A stretch of 54,745 nucleotides of DNA from Candidatus Planktophila sp. (GCA_030649935.1 JAUSFN010000023.1:1-54745), one strand, 5' to 3'; numbered from the stretch's first letter, positions 27,575-36,049 are shown. Numbers and translations: made by a program. The notes: generated by a model not told the origin, from the letters alone.

Positions 27575-28303
27575 TCACTTTTTGGTGAGCATTTCCTCAT
27601 CTGTAAATTTCGATATTAAAGCTTTTCGTCCGCTAACTCCAAGTTTTTTGAAGATATCTATTGTCTCTTGGCGAATCAAGGATTCACTGTATCCCATATC
27701 CAAAGCGATTGTTGCATTTGTGTGTCCGAGTCTTATGCCATCTAAAATGGTATTTTGTCTCGCTGTAAGATTTAATTTCCCAGCGATTACTTGGAGATGA
27801 GAGATAATGGCAACGGCTTGACTCGCAGATTTATGTTTATTTAGGGCTAACAAGGCACAAATTGCGATTAGAAATAGTTCTAATGATGAGTCAACGTCCG
27901 GTTCTTTTGTTGTGAACAAGAGTAGTACTCCGAATTCACTAATTGGTAAAATTACCATGTGGGCCGCATCTTCATTGAGCTTGCCTGAGATATCGATCTT
28001 CTGATGTATTTCCAACTCGTTCACAGTTCCATTAAGGTGGACTCGATTGCTTTTAACCGCTTCGGAGATCATTGACTCTTTAACTAGTGAAAGATTTCTA
28101 AAGATTTCGACTGTATCGCTCTTAAATCCAAAAACACCGGTAATTGTGAACTCACCATCATCCTCCAGTTTGGCTAAAAGGCAGGAAGTTGGGAAAATTT
28201 CGGCGCATGAATCTAAGGTAATAAATCGGCAAATCTGGTTATCCGTGGCATCTGCAATGGCAAGAAAATTCGTCAATGCATGCAATTTCCGGATGAATTC
28301 CAC
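27575..28303 (-). CDS. LuxR-family regulator with GAF-like N-terminal domain
   Basis: 242 residues from a GTG preceded by a strong GGAGG site. The C-terminal LuxR-type helix-turn-helix is at about 179-234 (LTARQNTILDGIRLGHTNAT, then MGYSESLIRQE). The N-terminal 150 residues look like a GAF-type sensory fold: alternating strands with AHMVILPISEFGVLLLFTT, in the style of small-molecule-binding GAF domains. No phosphoacceptor receiver is seen. Target genes are unknown; mscL lies downstream on the same strand, 51 bases away, so co-transcription is possible. Confidence 0.83.
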   Translation of the reverse strand: MEFIRKLHALTNFLAIADATDNQICRFITLDSCAEIFPTSCLLAKLEDDGEFTITGVFGFKSDTVEIFRNLSLVKESMISEAVKSNRVHLNGTVNELEIHQKIDISGKLNEDAAHMVILPISEFGVLLLFTTKEPDVDSSLELFLIAICALLALNKHKSASQAVAIISHLQVIAGKLNLTARQNTILDGIRLGHTNATIALDMGYSESLIRQETIDIFKKLGVSGRKALISKFTDEEMLTKK

Positions 28304-28487
28304 CAGCCGACCTCCTTATTCCCAATTCTCTCATGGAATCTGGGCATCCAAAAGATTAAGTTAAGACAAATCTTTTCGCACCTTAGGAATTTATTCAGCC
28401 TAGATCCGAAATTTGACCAGTCTAACCTTGAATAAAGTTCATGCTTTATTTGGTAGCCCCCCCTACCTAAGGTTTAAGAGGAAAGCC
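28304..28487. other. Intergenic region with one hairpin, upstream of the LuxR gene
   Basis: No gene is evident in this part of the 28304-28840 gap. It should hold the regulator's promoter. A perfect 7-base hairpin lies at 28431-28450 (AATAAAG, loop TTCATG, CTTTATT), followed by TGG rather than a T run, so it is a poor terminator. The remaining gap contains the broken mini-gene at 28488-28614, and from 28615 to 28840 I see nothing clear apart from the permease leader. Confidence 0.5.
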
Positions 28488-28614
28488 ATGATGGATTGGT
28501 ATGGGGATGGATCCGGTTGGGTGAATGGCGGGGGGCTCTTTTCCGGCTTTTTTCGTAATATCAAGTGTCAGCCTGGTGGTGTGGGTGGTAGCTTGGAATT
28601 TTGGTCGAAAATAG
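28488..28614 (+). pseudogene. Frameshifted small one-helix protein gene
   Basis: A start ATGATG at 28488 follows an AGAGGAAAGCC ribosome-binding site. The first frame gives MMDWYGDGSGWVNGGG then LFSGFF, resembling the short W/G-rich N-termini of small actinobacterial membrane proteins. At the T6 run 28548-28553 the coding potential jumps by +1: from 28555 the shifted frame reads VISSVSLVVWVVAWNFGRK and stops at 28612-28614, an evident transmembrane helix with a basic end. Without the shift the frame continues in non-hydrophobic sequence to 28640. Either the gene is broken, the shift is programmed, or the T run is misread. Function unknown. Confidence 0.6.
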
Positions 28615-28840
28615 TCCCAGATTTCAGACTAAGTCTCTGACTCTAATCCTACTAGCAACACTCAATGACAAAACCGGTCGCACCCAAAAAATGCAATATC
28701 TCTCAAATAAACCATGTTTCATTCGCACCATTTTAAATCAACACTTTGGCGCGTGAAAAATTGCTTCCAATAAGTCCTTGGCTTTTAAAGAGACCGTTTA
28801 CTTTCTACGACAGCTTAAACTTTTGGATTACACTACTGAC

Positions 28841-30121
28841 ATGCAAATGATTTTAGCTATCGCAGTTTTTGTTATTGCCTACATATTCATAGCAACAGAA
28901 AAAGTCAGTCGAGTTGCCATCGCCTTAGCTGGAGCCGCTCTCATGGTTCTCATTGGAGCAACCGACGCAGAGAAAGCTTATTATAGCCATGAGACAGGTA
29001 TAGATTGGAATGTCATTTTTTTACTCCTTGGCATGATGATTATTGTTGGAATCATTCACAAGACTGGGCTCTTTGAGTTTTTGGCAGTAAATGCCATTAA
29101 AAAATCAAAAGGCAACCCAAAGGTAGCAATTGTTTACTTAATGCTCTTAACAGCGATCGCATCAGCAATTTTAGATAATGTAACGACAATTTTGTTAGCA
29201 GTACCAATGACGCTTATAGTGTGCAAACATCTCAATGTAAATCCAATCCCTTTCATTCTTGCTGAGGTTTTTGTGTCAAATATTGGTGGAGCGGCAACCT
29301 TAGTTGGCGATCCACCAAATATTATTATTGCCAGCAAGGCAAATCTCTCATTTAACTCTTTCTTAGTTCATATGGCTCCAATGGTTGTATTAGTTTTAGC
29401 TGTTATTATTCCTTTAATCGTCTATATGTTCCGTAAAGCGCTCATTAATTCACAAACCTCACGTGATGCGGTAATGCAACTAGATCCAACCTCTTTTTTA
29501 AAGGATCGAAATCTTCTCAAAAAGAGCCTAGCAGTATTAATCGGCGTAATGATTGCCTTTGTTAGCCACTCTTTACTTCACTTGGAACCGTCAATTATCG
29601 CACTACTTGGTGCGGGTGTCCTAGTGACAATAAGTGGAGTAAAACCCAAAGATTATGTGCAAGATGTGGAATGGACTACTTTGGTATTTTTTGCAGGTTT
29701 ATTTATTATGGTAGGCGCATTAATAAATGTTGGTGCCCTTGAAATTTTTGCTGACTACTTACAAGGGATTTTCGGCAGCAACACCAAATTAGCAGCAGGT
29801 TCCATACTTGGAATATCAGCGGTTTTGTCGGGAATTATTGACAATATTCCCTATGTAACATCAATGTCACCAGTGATTGCCGAGCTAAGTTCTCAACTAG
29901 TTGGACGGCAAGAACATGTCTTATGGTGGTCCCTTGCATTTGGTGCAGATTTCGGTGGCAACGCAACTATTGTGGGTGCAAGCGCAAATGTTGTAGCAAT
30001 TGGCCTAGCAGCAAAAGCTGGAATCAGGATCTCATTTTGGAACTTTGCAAAGTATGGAATTGTTATAACTGCTATAAGCGTTGCGATGGTTTATCCATAC
30101 ATACTAATTTTCTACTTTTAA
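28841..30121 (+). CDS. ArsB/NhaD-superfamily ion permease (SLC13/CitM-like)
   Basis: 426 residues from the ATG at 28841 (MQMILAIAVFVIAYIFIATEK, the usual family opening); the open frame begins at a TTG at 28778. About eleven helices. Signature blocks are LDNVTTILLAVPMT, GDPPNIIIAS and, in the second half, IIDNIPYVTSMSPVI and GGNATIVGASANVV, reflecting the internal duplication of the IT superfamily. NhaD members exchange Na+ for H+ and ArsB members export arsenite; the sequence favours neither firmly. Base composition is low. It converges with the NCS1 gene, overlapping by 4 bases. No ribosome-binding site is obvious. Confidence 0.85.
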   Translation: MQMILAIAVFVIAYIFIATEKVSRVAIALAGAALMVLIGATDAEKAYYSHETGIDWNVIFLLLGMMIIVGIIHKTGLFEFLAVNAIKKSKGNPKVAIVYLMLLTAIASAILDNVTTILLAVPMTLIVCKHLNVNPIPFILAEVFVSNIGGAATLVGDPPNIIIASKANLSFNSFLVHMAPMVVLVLAVIIPLIVYMFRKALINSQTSRDAVMQLDPTSFLKDRNLLKKSLAVLIGVMIAFVSHSLLHLEPSIIALLGAGVLVTISGVKPKDYVQDVEWTTLVFFAGLFIMVGALINVGALEIFADYLQGIFGSNTKLAAGSILGISAVLSGIIDNIPYVTSMSPVIAELSSQLVGRQEHVLWWSLAFGADFGGNATIVGASANVVAIGLAAKAGIRISFWNFAKYGIVITAISVAMVYPYILIFYF

Positions 30122-31542
30122 TTAAGTAGCTCTTGCTGCGCTATAGTTTTTCTAGAAATCAACGCATGGCCGACGAAACCAATGAACAAGGCAAAAATAA
30201 CACCAACATTTGCATAAGCCCACGAACCGTCTTTCCCGCCAATTACACCTAGAAAATAGCCTTGCCATGCCAGCCATGGGGCAAAAGTATTGGTAACAAA
30301 ACCCCAACCCACTATTGAACCAAACGCGATCAAGGCTAAAGAGTTTCTATTCCATGCCCCATAGCGACCTCGTGGATCGAAGAGATCAATTTCAGAGTAT
30401 GGATTTTTACGCAATAGAACATCGGCAACAAAGATTGCCGACCAGGTTGCAACTGGAACTCCTAGGGTAATTAAAAATCCCTGAAATGGGAAGAAGAAAT
30501 TTTCGGCAAACCAAACAATATAAATCGTGCCCGCCAACATAATTACTGCATCAATGGAAGCGGCAATATGGCGCTTAACCGGTAGACCGATGGAAACAAG
30601 GGTTAAACCTGAGGAGTAGAGATCGAGAATTGCACCTCCAACTAAGCCAAGAATCGCAACTAATGCAAAGGGAATTAAGAACCATGTTGGCAACAAAGTC
30701 GTAAGTGCACCAATTGGATCCATTGCTATGGCATCACTTAGATCTTTGCTGCTGCCTGCTAAGGCTGAACCATAAATAACAAGAATTATTGGCACGATTG
30801 ATGCACCTAATACGGTCCAACCAACGACCGCTTTGCTTGATACCGTACGTGGTAAATAACGTGAATAATCGGCTGCGGCATTAACCCACCCTAATCCGAT
30901 GCCAGTGATTCCAAATATTAATGCGCCGATAAATGCTTGCGTGCTCCCATCATCTATTGCCATGACCGCAGACCAATTAACGCTGTCCACTGTGAGTGCT
31001 ATGTAGAAAACAGTCATGAAAATGGTGATGAGTGTCAACCACTTTTGAAGGCGCATGATTGTAGAAAAACCTAGCACTCCCCCAAAAACAGTGAGCGAGA
31101 CGGCAACGACAAAGCCAATGATTAAAGCGAGATTGTGGTCAATGTTTCCAACCCGCATAAATACGGTCCCGGTGGCTAGCGTTGCAAGGGAGACTAAAAC
31201 AGTTTCCCAACCCACAAAGATTAAATATGAGAGCGCACCTGGAACGATATTTCCTTTAACGCCAAAGGCAGCGCGCGACAAAATCATTGTGGGGGCATTG
31301 GATTTTTTACCTGCAAGGGAGCTAATTCCCACAACTAGAAATGAGAGAACGGTCCCGATAATTGCGGCATAAGTAGCCTGTCGAAATGAAACGCCAAAAC
31401 CTAAGAAAAAAGCACCGTAAGAGAGCGCTAATAATGAAACATTAGCTCCAGCCCAAGGCCAGAAAAGAGTGCGTGCTTTTCCACGCCGCTCGGCTTCGGC
31501 AATGACGTTTGGACCGTTGAGCTCTAAATCAAAAATAGGCAT
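30118..31542 (-). CDS. NCS1-family nucleobase:cation symporter
   Basis: 474 residues from the ATG at 31542 (MPIFDLELNGPNVI); upstream frame overlaps the SDR gene. About twelve helices, with N-terminal block LFWPWAGANVSLLALSYGAF typical of NCS1 and GLGWVNAAADYSRYLPR, which holds the conserved A-A-D-Y-S-R-Y substrate-site motif of cytosine/purine permeases. It imports cytosine, purine, allantoin or a related ring compound. It follows the SDR gene by 13 bases, forming an operon of hydratase, SDR and permease on the minus strand. Confidence 0.9.
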   Translation of the reverse strand: MPIFDLELNGPNVIAEAERRGKARTLFWPWAGANVSLLALSYGAFFLGFGVSFRQATYAAIIGTVLSFLVVGISSLAGKKSNAPTMILSRAAFGVKGNIVPGALSYLIFVGWETVLVSLATLATGTVFMRVGNIDHNLALIIGFVVAVSLTVFGGVLGFSTIMRLQKWLTLITIFMTVFYIALTVDSVNWSAVMAIDDGSTQAFIGALIFGITGIGLGWVNAAADYSRYLPRTVSSKAVVGWTVLGASIVPIILVIYGSALAGSSKDLSDAIAMDPIGALTTLLPTWFLIPFALVAILGLVGGAILDLYSSGLTLVSIGLPVKRHIAASIDAVIMLAGTIYIVWFAENFFFPFQGFLITLGVPVATWSAIFVADVLLRKNPYSEIDLFDPRGRYGAWNRNSLALIAFGSIVGWGFVTNTFAPWLAWQGYFLGVIGGKDGSWAYANVGVIFALFIGFVGHALISRKTIAQQELLN

Positions 31543-31555
31543 AATATTTAATCCC

Positions 31556-32386
31556 CTAATCCAAAAAGAAATCTTGTAGGAACTCTTTTGTTCCAGGCGT
31601 GACTGAGTACTTCTCAAGATCGGTGATGCCCTCTGATGCTAAAAGTTCGTCATCAACAAAAAAATTTCCTGAGCAATGGGAAGCTGGGCGATTGAAAATA
31701 ATATAAGCGGCATCGGCCAAAATCGCCGGTGTACGACCGGCAGTCGCATCGATGCCCGGAATCATTTGGAGCGCGGCAGTATCTATCACAGTGCGCGGCC
31801 ACAGGGCATTGACTGCAATACCATCGCGTTTGAACTCTTCGGCCATTCCTAGAACACACATACTCATTCCATACTTTGCCATGGTGTAAGCAACATTGTT
31901 TTTAAACCATTTTGGATTCATCGACAGTGGCGGCGAAAGATTTAATATATGGGGATTTCGACCCTCAAGTGCGGATTGTCGGAGATAGGGTATAGCGGCC
32001 TGGGATGTTAAGAAGGTACCCCTTACGTTTACATCAAACATTAAGTCAAAGCGTTTAGCTGGAGTCGCCTCAGTTTTAGTCAGATTAATTGCACTGGCAT
32101 TGTTTACTAAGATATCGATTCCGCCAAAGGTATCGGCAGCTAATTTTATGGCCCCTTGAATTTGAACCTCGTCACGCAGGTCGCATTGAATCGGAAGCGC
32201 CGTGCCGCCAGCGGCTTCGATTTCGGCTGCCGCAGTGAAAATTGTTCCGGGAAGTTTAGGATTAGCCTCGGTCGTCTTTGCCGCGATCGCTACCGAAGCG
32301 CCATCGGCGGCGGCACGAAGAGCTATTGCTAACCCGATACCCCGTGAGCCACCTGTAATAAAAATCTTCTTTCCTGACAAAGTCAT
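31556..32386 (-). CDS. Short-chain dehydrogenase, HSDL2-like
   Basis: 276 residues. Rossmann motif TGGSRGIGLAIAL at 11-23, VNNASAI in place of NNAG, and the catalytic Tyr-x3-Lys is YTMAKYG. The loop SPPLSMNPKWF before the catalytic Tyr is characteristic of hydroxysteroid-dehydrogenase-like protein 2 relatives. These act on acyl-CoA or steroid-like alcohols, but the substrate is not certain. The ATG overlaps the end of the enoyl-CoA hydratase gene by 4 bases, pointing to a shared fatty-acyl-type pathway. Confidence 0.88.
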   Translation of the reverse strand: MTLSGKKIFITGGSRGIGLAIALRAAADGASVAIAAKTTEANPKLPGTIFTAAAEIEAAGGTALPIQCDLRDEVQIQGAIKLAADTFGGIDILVNNASAINLTKTEATPAKRFDLMFDVNVRGTFLTSQAAIPYLRQSALEGRNPHILNLSPPLSMNPKWFKNNVAYTMAKYGMSMCVLGMAEEFKRDGIAVNALWPRTVIDTAALQMIPGIDATAGRTPAILADAAYIIFNRPASHCSGNFFVDDELLASEGITDLEKYSVTPGTKEFLQDFFLD

Positions 32387-33129
32387 GATGAACCTTTCTT
32401 AGCCATGAACTTCATGAAGGCCTCCATGGCCTCATCGGATTGCAGTGCGAGAGCAAAAATTTCGAACTCAGCTCGCATTACGGCGGCAACTGAATCATGG
32501 TTGCGCGCTTTCAATAGTGCCTTGGTATTGATAACTGCCTGCGGTGGTTGTTCGGCAATCTGTTGCGCAATTCGTGTTGCAACAGCGAGTGCATCACCAT
32601 CAATCTCTGCAATTAATCCCATCTCAAGAGCTTGAGTTGAACTAAAGCTCTCACCAGTTAAAAAAATCTTTGCCGCTCTTTGATAACCTACTAGAGATGG
32701 AAAGAGAAAAGTAGATCCCGCTTCAGGTACTAGACCGAGTGAGACGAAAGGCATCGAAAAATTTGCACTCGGTGTTGCAACGACGACATCGCAGTGCAGC
32801 AACATTGTGGTGCCGACTCCTACGGCATTTCCCTTAACGGCGGCGATCAACGGCTTTGGAAAATTAAGTAGAGCTGCCAAAAAAACGGCGACCTCACTTG
32901 AATCGGCGCTCGGTGGGTTGTCCATGAAATCAACAATGTCGTTTCCGGCGGTAAAATGATCGCCCTCGCTGGTAATAATCACGGCACGGACGCTGAAATC
33001 GCCTGCCGAATCGTTGAGCGCTTTAGCAAGATGGGCATACATCCCTCGTGATAAGGCGTTCATCTTCCTTGGGCGATTAAAGGACAAATAGCGTACTGCT
33101 CCTGAAAGTGTGTCCAAGATTTCACTCAT
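32383..33129 (-). CDS. Enoyl-CoA hydratase/isomerase family protein
   Basis: 248 residues of the crotonase fold. The oxyanion-hole block is FTAGNDIVDFM, and KGNAVGVGTTMLLHCDVVVA with VSLGLVPEAGSTFLFPSLVG gives the second conserved region; the Glu in VPEAGST suits a delta3-delta2-enoyl-CoA isomerase or hydratase. Crotonase members are catalytically diverse, so the exact reaction is open. First gene of the operon with the SDR and NCS1 permease. The upstream 72 bases are shared with the divergent HTH gene. Confidence 0.87.
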   Translation of the reverse strand: MSEILDTLSGAVRYLSFNRPRKMNALSRGMYAHLAKALNDSAGDFSVRAVIITSEGDHFTAGNDIVDFMDNPPSADSSEVAVFLAALLNFPKPLIAAVKGNAVGVGTTMLLHCDVVVATPSANFSMPFVSLGLVPEAGSTFLFPSLVGYQRAAKIFLTGESFSSTQALEMGLIAEIDGDALAVATRIAQQIAEQPPQAVINTKALLKARNHDSVAAVMRAEFEIFALALQSDEAMEAFMKFMAKKGSS

Positions 33130-33201
33130 TAGGGCATCCTAGAGGTGTACTTCTCATAAGTCATGAGGCAAGATTAATCCACCACGGAGAGGTGCGATAT
33201 T

Positions 33202-33522
33202 ATGGCTAGAGATATAACGATTTCCACACGCGAGCTTTCGCCATTTGAGCAGTTAGTCCTGCAATTAGTGTGTGAGGGCAAATCAAACTCTGCAATTGCT
33301 ACACAGACTTCACATAGCGAAAAAGTAATTGAAAATACCGTCAGCCGTAGTGCGCAAGTTTTCGGAATTAAATCCGATGGTGACACTAATCTTCGCGTTT
33401 TATTAGCGTTAGCATTTCGAACACATTATGGCGATAAAGCATTTGATCAACTCAATGTCCCATGCTCACATATGGTTGTCGGTCCCGATGGAAAGTTGAT
33501 ATGCGATCGTCATGTGGATTGA
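33202..33522 (+). CDS. Small LuxR-type helix-turn-helix protein
   Basis: 106 residues. LSPFEQLVLQLVCEGKSNSAIA with TSHSEKVIENTVSR is a LuxR-like HTH with the usual E-x-x-V-L and S-x-x-T-V-x-x-H pattern modified: ENTVSRSAQVFGI replaces the normal K-x-H-x-x-x-I. The C-terminal 30 residues hold two cysteines (PCSHMVVGPDGKLICDRH) that could bind a metal. No receiver or sensor domain. It has an AGAGGTGCG site 6 bases before the ATG. It precedes the hairpin-rich leader and membrane protein gene and might regulate them; that is inference. Confidence 0.75.
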   Translation: MARDITISTRELSPFEQLVLQLVCEGKSNSAIATQTSHSEKVIENTVSRSAQVFGIKSDGDTNLRVLLALAFRTHYGDKAFDQLNVPCSHMVVGPDGKLICDRHVD

Positions 33523-33553
33523 CTCCTTATAGTCGCTTGCATCACATTTAGGT

Positions 33554-33668
33554 GAGGGCTACCCCTCTTAAATTCTTATCTAACTCTCTGCGAGGGCTGT
33601 CCCTCGCACTTTCTGCTGTGCAATCACTCTCAGGAGAGATAAGTTAGCAGCACATCTATAAGAGATGT
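33554..33668 (+). promoter_or_regulatory. Leader or terminator region with repeated hairpins
   Basis: Three hairpins lie in 115 bases between the HTH gene and the membrane protein gene. GAGGG/CCCTC with loop CTAC is at 33554-33567; GCGAGGG/CCCTCGC with loop CTGT is at 33590-33607; ACATCT/AGATGT with loop ATAAG is at 33652-33668. The first two share the pattern GAGGGCT(AC/GT)CCCTC, so look like a duplicated element. A longer-range pairing CTTATCT (33575-33581) with AGATAAG (33637-33643) could enclose the second hairpin. It may be a termination/attenuation region or a small structured RNA of unknown class. Confidence 0.55.
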
Positions 33669-33693
33669 TTAAAAGGGAGAGAAGGTAAGGAAA

Positions 33694-34275
33694 ATGAAGC
33701 GTATTACTTTTGACAAGATTGTGACTTTTGTAGGTTTAGGGTTAGCAGTATTTCTGTTAATCGCAGCAGGGTTACTTAACTGGGGTGCAACATTTGCAAG
33801 TGGCACTGTGGCATCACAATTAGAAGCACAACAAATTACTATGCCTGCCGAAAATGGCGATCCTAATGCCGATGCAACAACCGTTGCATTCTTTAAGGAA
33901 AATGGAGATAAAATTATGAGTACCGGCAAACAAGCTCAAATGTATGCCGATCACTACATTGCCTTCCATATGTCAGGCATGCCACCTTATGCAGCTGCAT
34001 CAGGTGCCTCTCGCGCAGCAGCTGCAGCGTTAGCAGCAGATCCAACTAATCCAGAATTACAAGCTGCAGCAACAAAGGCAAGTGCAACTGTAGAAACTGT
34101 ATTTAAGGGTGAGACCCTTCGTGGAATGCTCTTAAACGCATATGCATTTGGAACTCTTGGAGACATCGCAGCAATTGCTGCGAAGGTTACTTTTGTTGGA
34201 GCAATATTAATGTTCCTCTTTGTAATCTTAGGGATTCGTCATATTCGTCGCACTCCTTTGGATGCGACGATTTAA
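33694..34275 (+). CDS. Uncharacterised two-helix membrane protein, alanine-rich
   Basis: 193 residues, not assigned to a characterised family. A transmembrane helix at about 12-30 and another at about 163-181 bracket an extracytoplasmic region rich in Ala (SGASRAAAAALAADP) with the block KGETLRGMLLNAYAFGTLG before the second helix. I recall similar actinobacterial proteins with a GETLRG-LLNAYAFW block, sometimes mislabelled as LigA dioxygenase; that comparison is from memory. A good ribosome-binding site (AAGGTAAGG) precedes the ATG, and a strong terminator follows, so it is a single-gene unit behind a structured leader. Confidence 0.78.
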   Translation: MKRITFDKIVTFVGLGLAVFLLIAAGLLNWGATFASGTVASQLEAQQITMPAENGDPNADATTVAFFKENGDKIMSTGKQAQMYADHYIAFHMSGMPPYAAASGASRAAAAALAADPTNPELQAAATKASATVETVFKGETLRGMLLNAYAFGTLGDIAAIAAKVTFVGAILMFLFVILGIRHIRRTPLDATI

Positions 34276-34300
34276 CCCTCAACTCTCCGTGAGGGGTTAG

Positions 34301-34335
34301 AAAAAGCCCCTTGGCTCTATGCCAAGGGGCTTTTT
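34301..34335. terminator. Bidirectional terminator between membrane protein gene and ino1
   Basis: A perfect 15-base stem: AAAAAGCCCCTTGGC at 34301-34315, loop TCTAT, GCCAAGGGGCTTTTT at 34321-34335. The A and T ends give U tracts in both directions, so it can stop both the plus-strand gene ending at 34275 and minus-strand ino1 ending at 34354. A weaker imperfect hairpin, AACCCTC with GAGGGGTT, lies between the stop at 34275 and this stem. Confidence 0.93.
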
Positions 34336-34353
34336 CATGCGCTAAAAGTGTTT

Positions 34354-35451
34354 TTATCGCTCTAACGTACCGGCTATGAAATCCTCTAGTTTGTTATGAG
34401 CGGCCTCATCGGTATATTGAATCGGCGGGGTCTTCATGAAATAACTCGATGGGGAAAGCAACGCTCCACCGATCTTGCGATCCAAGCCAATCTTGGCACA
34501 GCGAAGTGCATCGATAATTACTCCCGCTGAGTTAGGTGAATCCCAAACCTCTAACTTATATTCAAGGTTAAGTGGAACATCGCCAAATGCACGGCCTTCG
34601 AGGCGAACGTAGGCCCATTTGCGATCATCTAACCAGGGGATGTAATCAGAAGGTCCAATGTGAACATTCTTATCTCCCATGTCATGATCGAGCTGAGATG
34701 TAACCGAATTAGTCTTTGAAATCTTCTTGGATTCAAGACGATCACGCTCGAGCATGTTCTTGAAATCCATATTTCCACCGACGTTTAATTGATATGTACG
34801 ATCCAAGTGAACTCCGCGATCTTGAAACAGCTTTGCCATAATGCGGTGAGTAATAGTTGCACCAACTTGGCTCTTAATATCATCACCAACAATTGGCAGA
34901 CCTGCATCAGCGAATTTCTTTTCCCACTCTGGATCAGAGGCGATAAAGACTGGTAAAGCATTGACGAATGCGCATCCAGCATCAATTGCACATTGTGCAT
35001 AATTCTTTGCAGCTAACTCAGAACCGACTGGTAAATAACATATTAAGACATCTACGGCTTCATCCTTTAGTACCTGCACCACATCTACTGCAGGCGCATC
35101 TGATTCAGTAATCGTCTCTTTGTAGTATTTACCGAGACCGTCAAGGGTAACTCCTCGCATTACTGGAACACCTGTTTGTGCGACGTTACTAAATTTGATG
35201 GTGTTATTTTCACTAGCCCAGATAGCATCGGCTAAATCAAGACCGACTTTCTTGGCATCGACATCGAAGGCAGCGACGAACTTTATGCTAGAGATGTGGT
35301 ATCCCCCAACAACTGCGTGCATCAAACCTGGAATCTCTTGATCTATGGCAGCGTCCTTGTAATAGGTCACGCCTTGAACTAAAGAGTTAGCACAGTTTCC
35401 TACGCCAACTATTGCAACACGGATGTCGCCTTTACCCGTTGTTATATTCAC
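34354..35451 (-). CDS. ino1: Myo-inositol-1-phosphate synthase
   Basis: 365 residues, the short actinobacterial class. NAD-binding [17 protein letters not shown] is at about 13-29, and [15 protein letters not shown] plus [13 protein letters not shown] are active-site blocks of the family. It converts glucose 6-phosphate to inositol 1-phosphate, feeding phosphatidylinositol, PI mannosides (see pimB) and possibly mycothiol. GTG start. It follows the PadR gene by one base, an arrangement also known in M. tuberculosis (ino1/Rv0046c with Rv0047c), so PadR probably controls it. Confidence 0.95.
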   Translation of the reverse strand: MNITTGKGDIRVAIVGVGNCANSLVQGVTYYKDAAIDQEIPGLMHAVVGGYHISSIKFVAAFDVDAKKVGLDLADAIWASENNTIKFSNVAQTGVPVMRGVTLDGLGKYYKETITESDAPAVDVVQVLKDEAVDVLICYLPVGSELAAKNYAQCAIDAGCAFVNALPVFIASDPEWEKKFADAGLPIVGDDIKSQVGATITHRIMAKLFQDRGVHLDRTYQLNVGGNMDFKNMLERDRLESKKISKTNSVTSQLDHDMGDKNVHIGPSDYIPWLDDRKWAYVRLEGRAFGDVPLNLEYKLEVWDSPNSAGVIIDALRCAKIGLDRKIGGALLSPSSYFMKTPPIQYTDEAAHNKLEDFIAGTLER

Positions 35452-35452
35452 T

Positions 35453-35983
35453 TTATTTCCTCTCGGTTTTAATCATGTCTTCCAGCCAAGCGATCTCTCG
35501 ATCAGCTGACTCCAGAGAGTGACGTCGCCACTCCTCTAGATATTTATCGATTCCGATCGGTGACTTCTCGAGTTCACCGCGCAGAATTTCTGCCTTCTCC
35601 TTAAGGCGACGATGGCGCCCCTCAAGAATTCTTACTCTGTTCTTTGATGATGTTGGGGAGAAAAAGGCAAAGCGAATTTCAAATCCCTCGTCCTCCCATG
35701 TATCTGGACTGACGGTTTCAGTTAATTCAGAAAATCTTGTAACCCCTTTTTCTGTAATGGCATATACAATTCGCGAGCGCCTCGACGTTGTTTCAACGTG
35801 GCTCTCTGCGATTACTCCAGCCTCCATCATTCTTCGAAGCTGTGGGTAGAGAACTGAGAATGAGAGCGCTCGAAATGGGCCAAAAATCGTTCCCATACGC
35901 TTTCTTAACTCATAGCCATGCAAAGGGCCTTGAGAGAGAAGACCTAAGAGCGCGAACTCAAGGGAGTCACTGCGTGAGCGCAT
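35453..35983 (-). CDS. PadR-family transcriptional regulator
   Basis: 176 residues. The N-terminal winged helix is clear: [24 protein letters not shown] is in two blocks, [18 protein letters not shown] and then [15 protein letters not shown], with a C-terminal helical dimerisation region (Vir C-like, class s2). Transcribed immediately before ino1, it likely represses the ino1 operon and itself through the palindrome at 36016-36034. The ligand is not known. Length and domain order are normal for the family. Confidence 0.9.
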   Translation of the reverse strand: MRSRSDSLEFALLGLLSQGPLHGYELRKRMGTIFGPFRALSFSVLYPQLRRMMEAGVIAESHVETTSRRSRIVYAITEKGVTRFSELTETVSPDTWEDEGFEIRFAFFSPTSSKNRVRILEGRHRRLKEKAEILRGELEKSPIGIDKYLEEWRRHSLESADREIAWLEDMIKTERK

Positions 35984-36015
35984 TGTTTCAACCCCTCAGA
36001 ATCTACTATCGTTTT

Positions 36016-36034
36016 ATATATCGAATCGATATAT
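36016..36034. promoter_or_regulatory. Inverted-repeat operator, probably for PadR
   Basis: ATATATCG-AAT-CGATATAT is a perfect 8+3+8 inverted repeat, centred 42 bases upstream of the padR start. AT-rich palindromes of this ATATATCG type are typical PadR-family sites, and the location in the promoter region suits autoregulation of padR-ino1. It might also affect the divergent permease gene, whose start is 170 bases away. Binding is inferred from symmetry and position. Confidence 0.65.
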
Positions 36035-36049
36035 CTAAAGGTAATATAT

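Noticed and set aside
28615-28640. Unshifted continuation of the mini-gene frame to a stop at 28640
   Set aside because: This frame loses hydrophobic character after the T run, whereas the +1 frame gives a full transmembrane helix; the latter is the more likely original coding frame.
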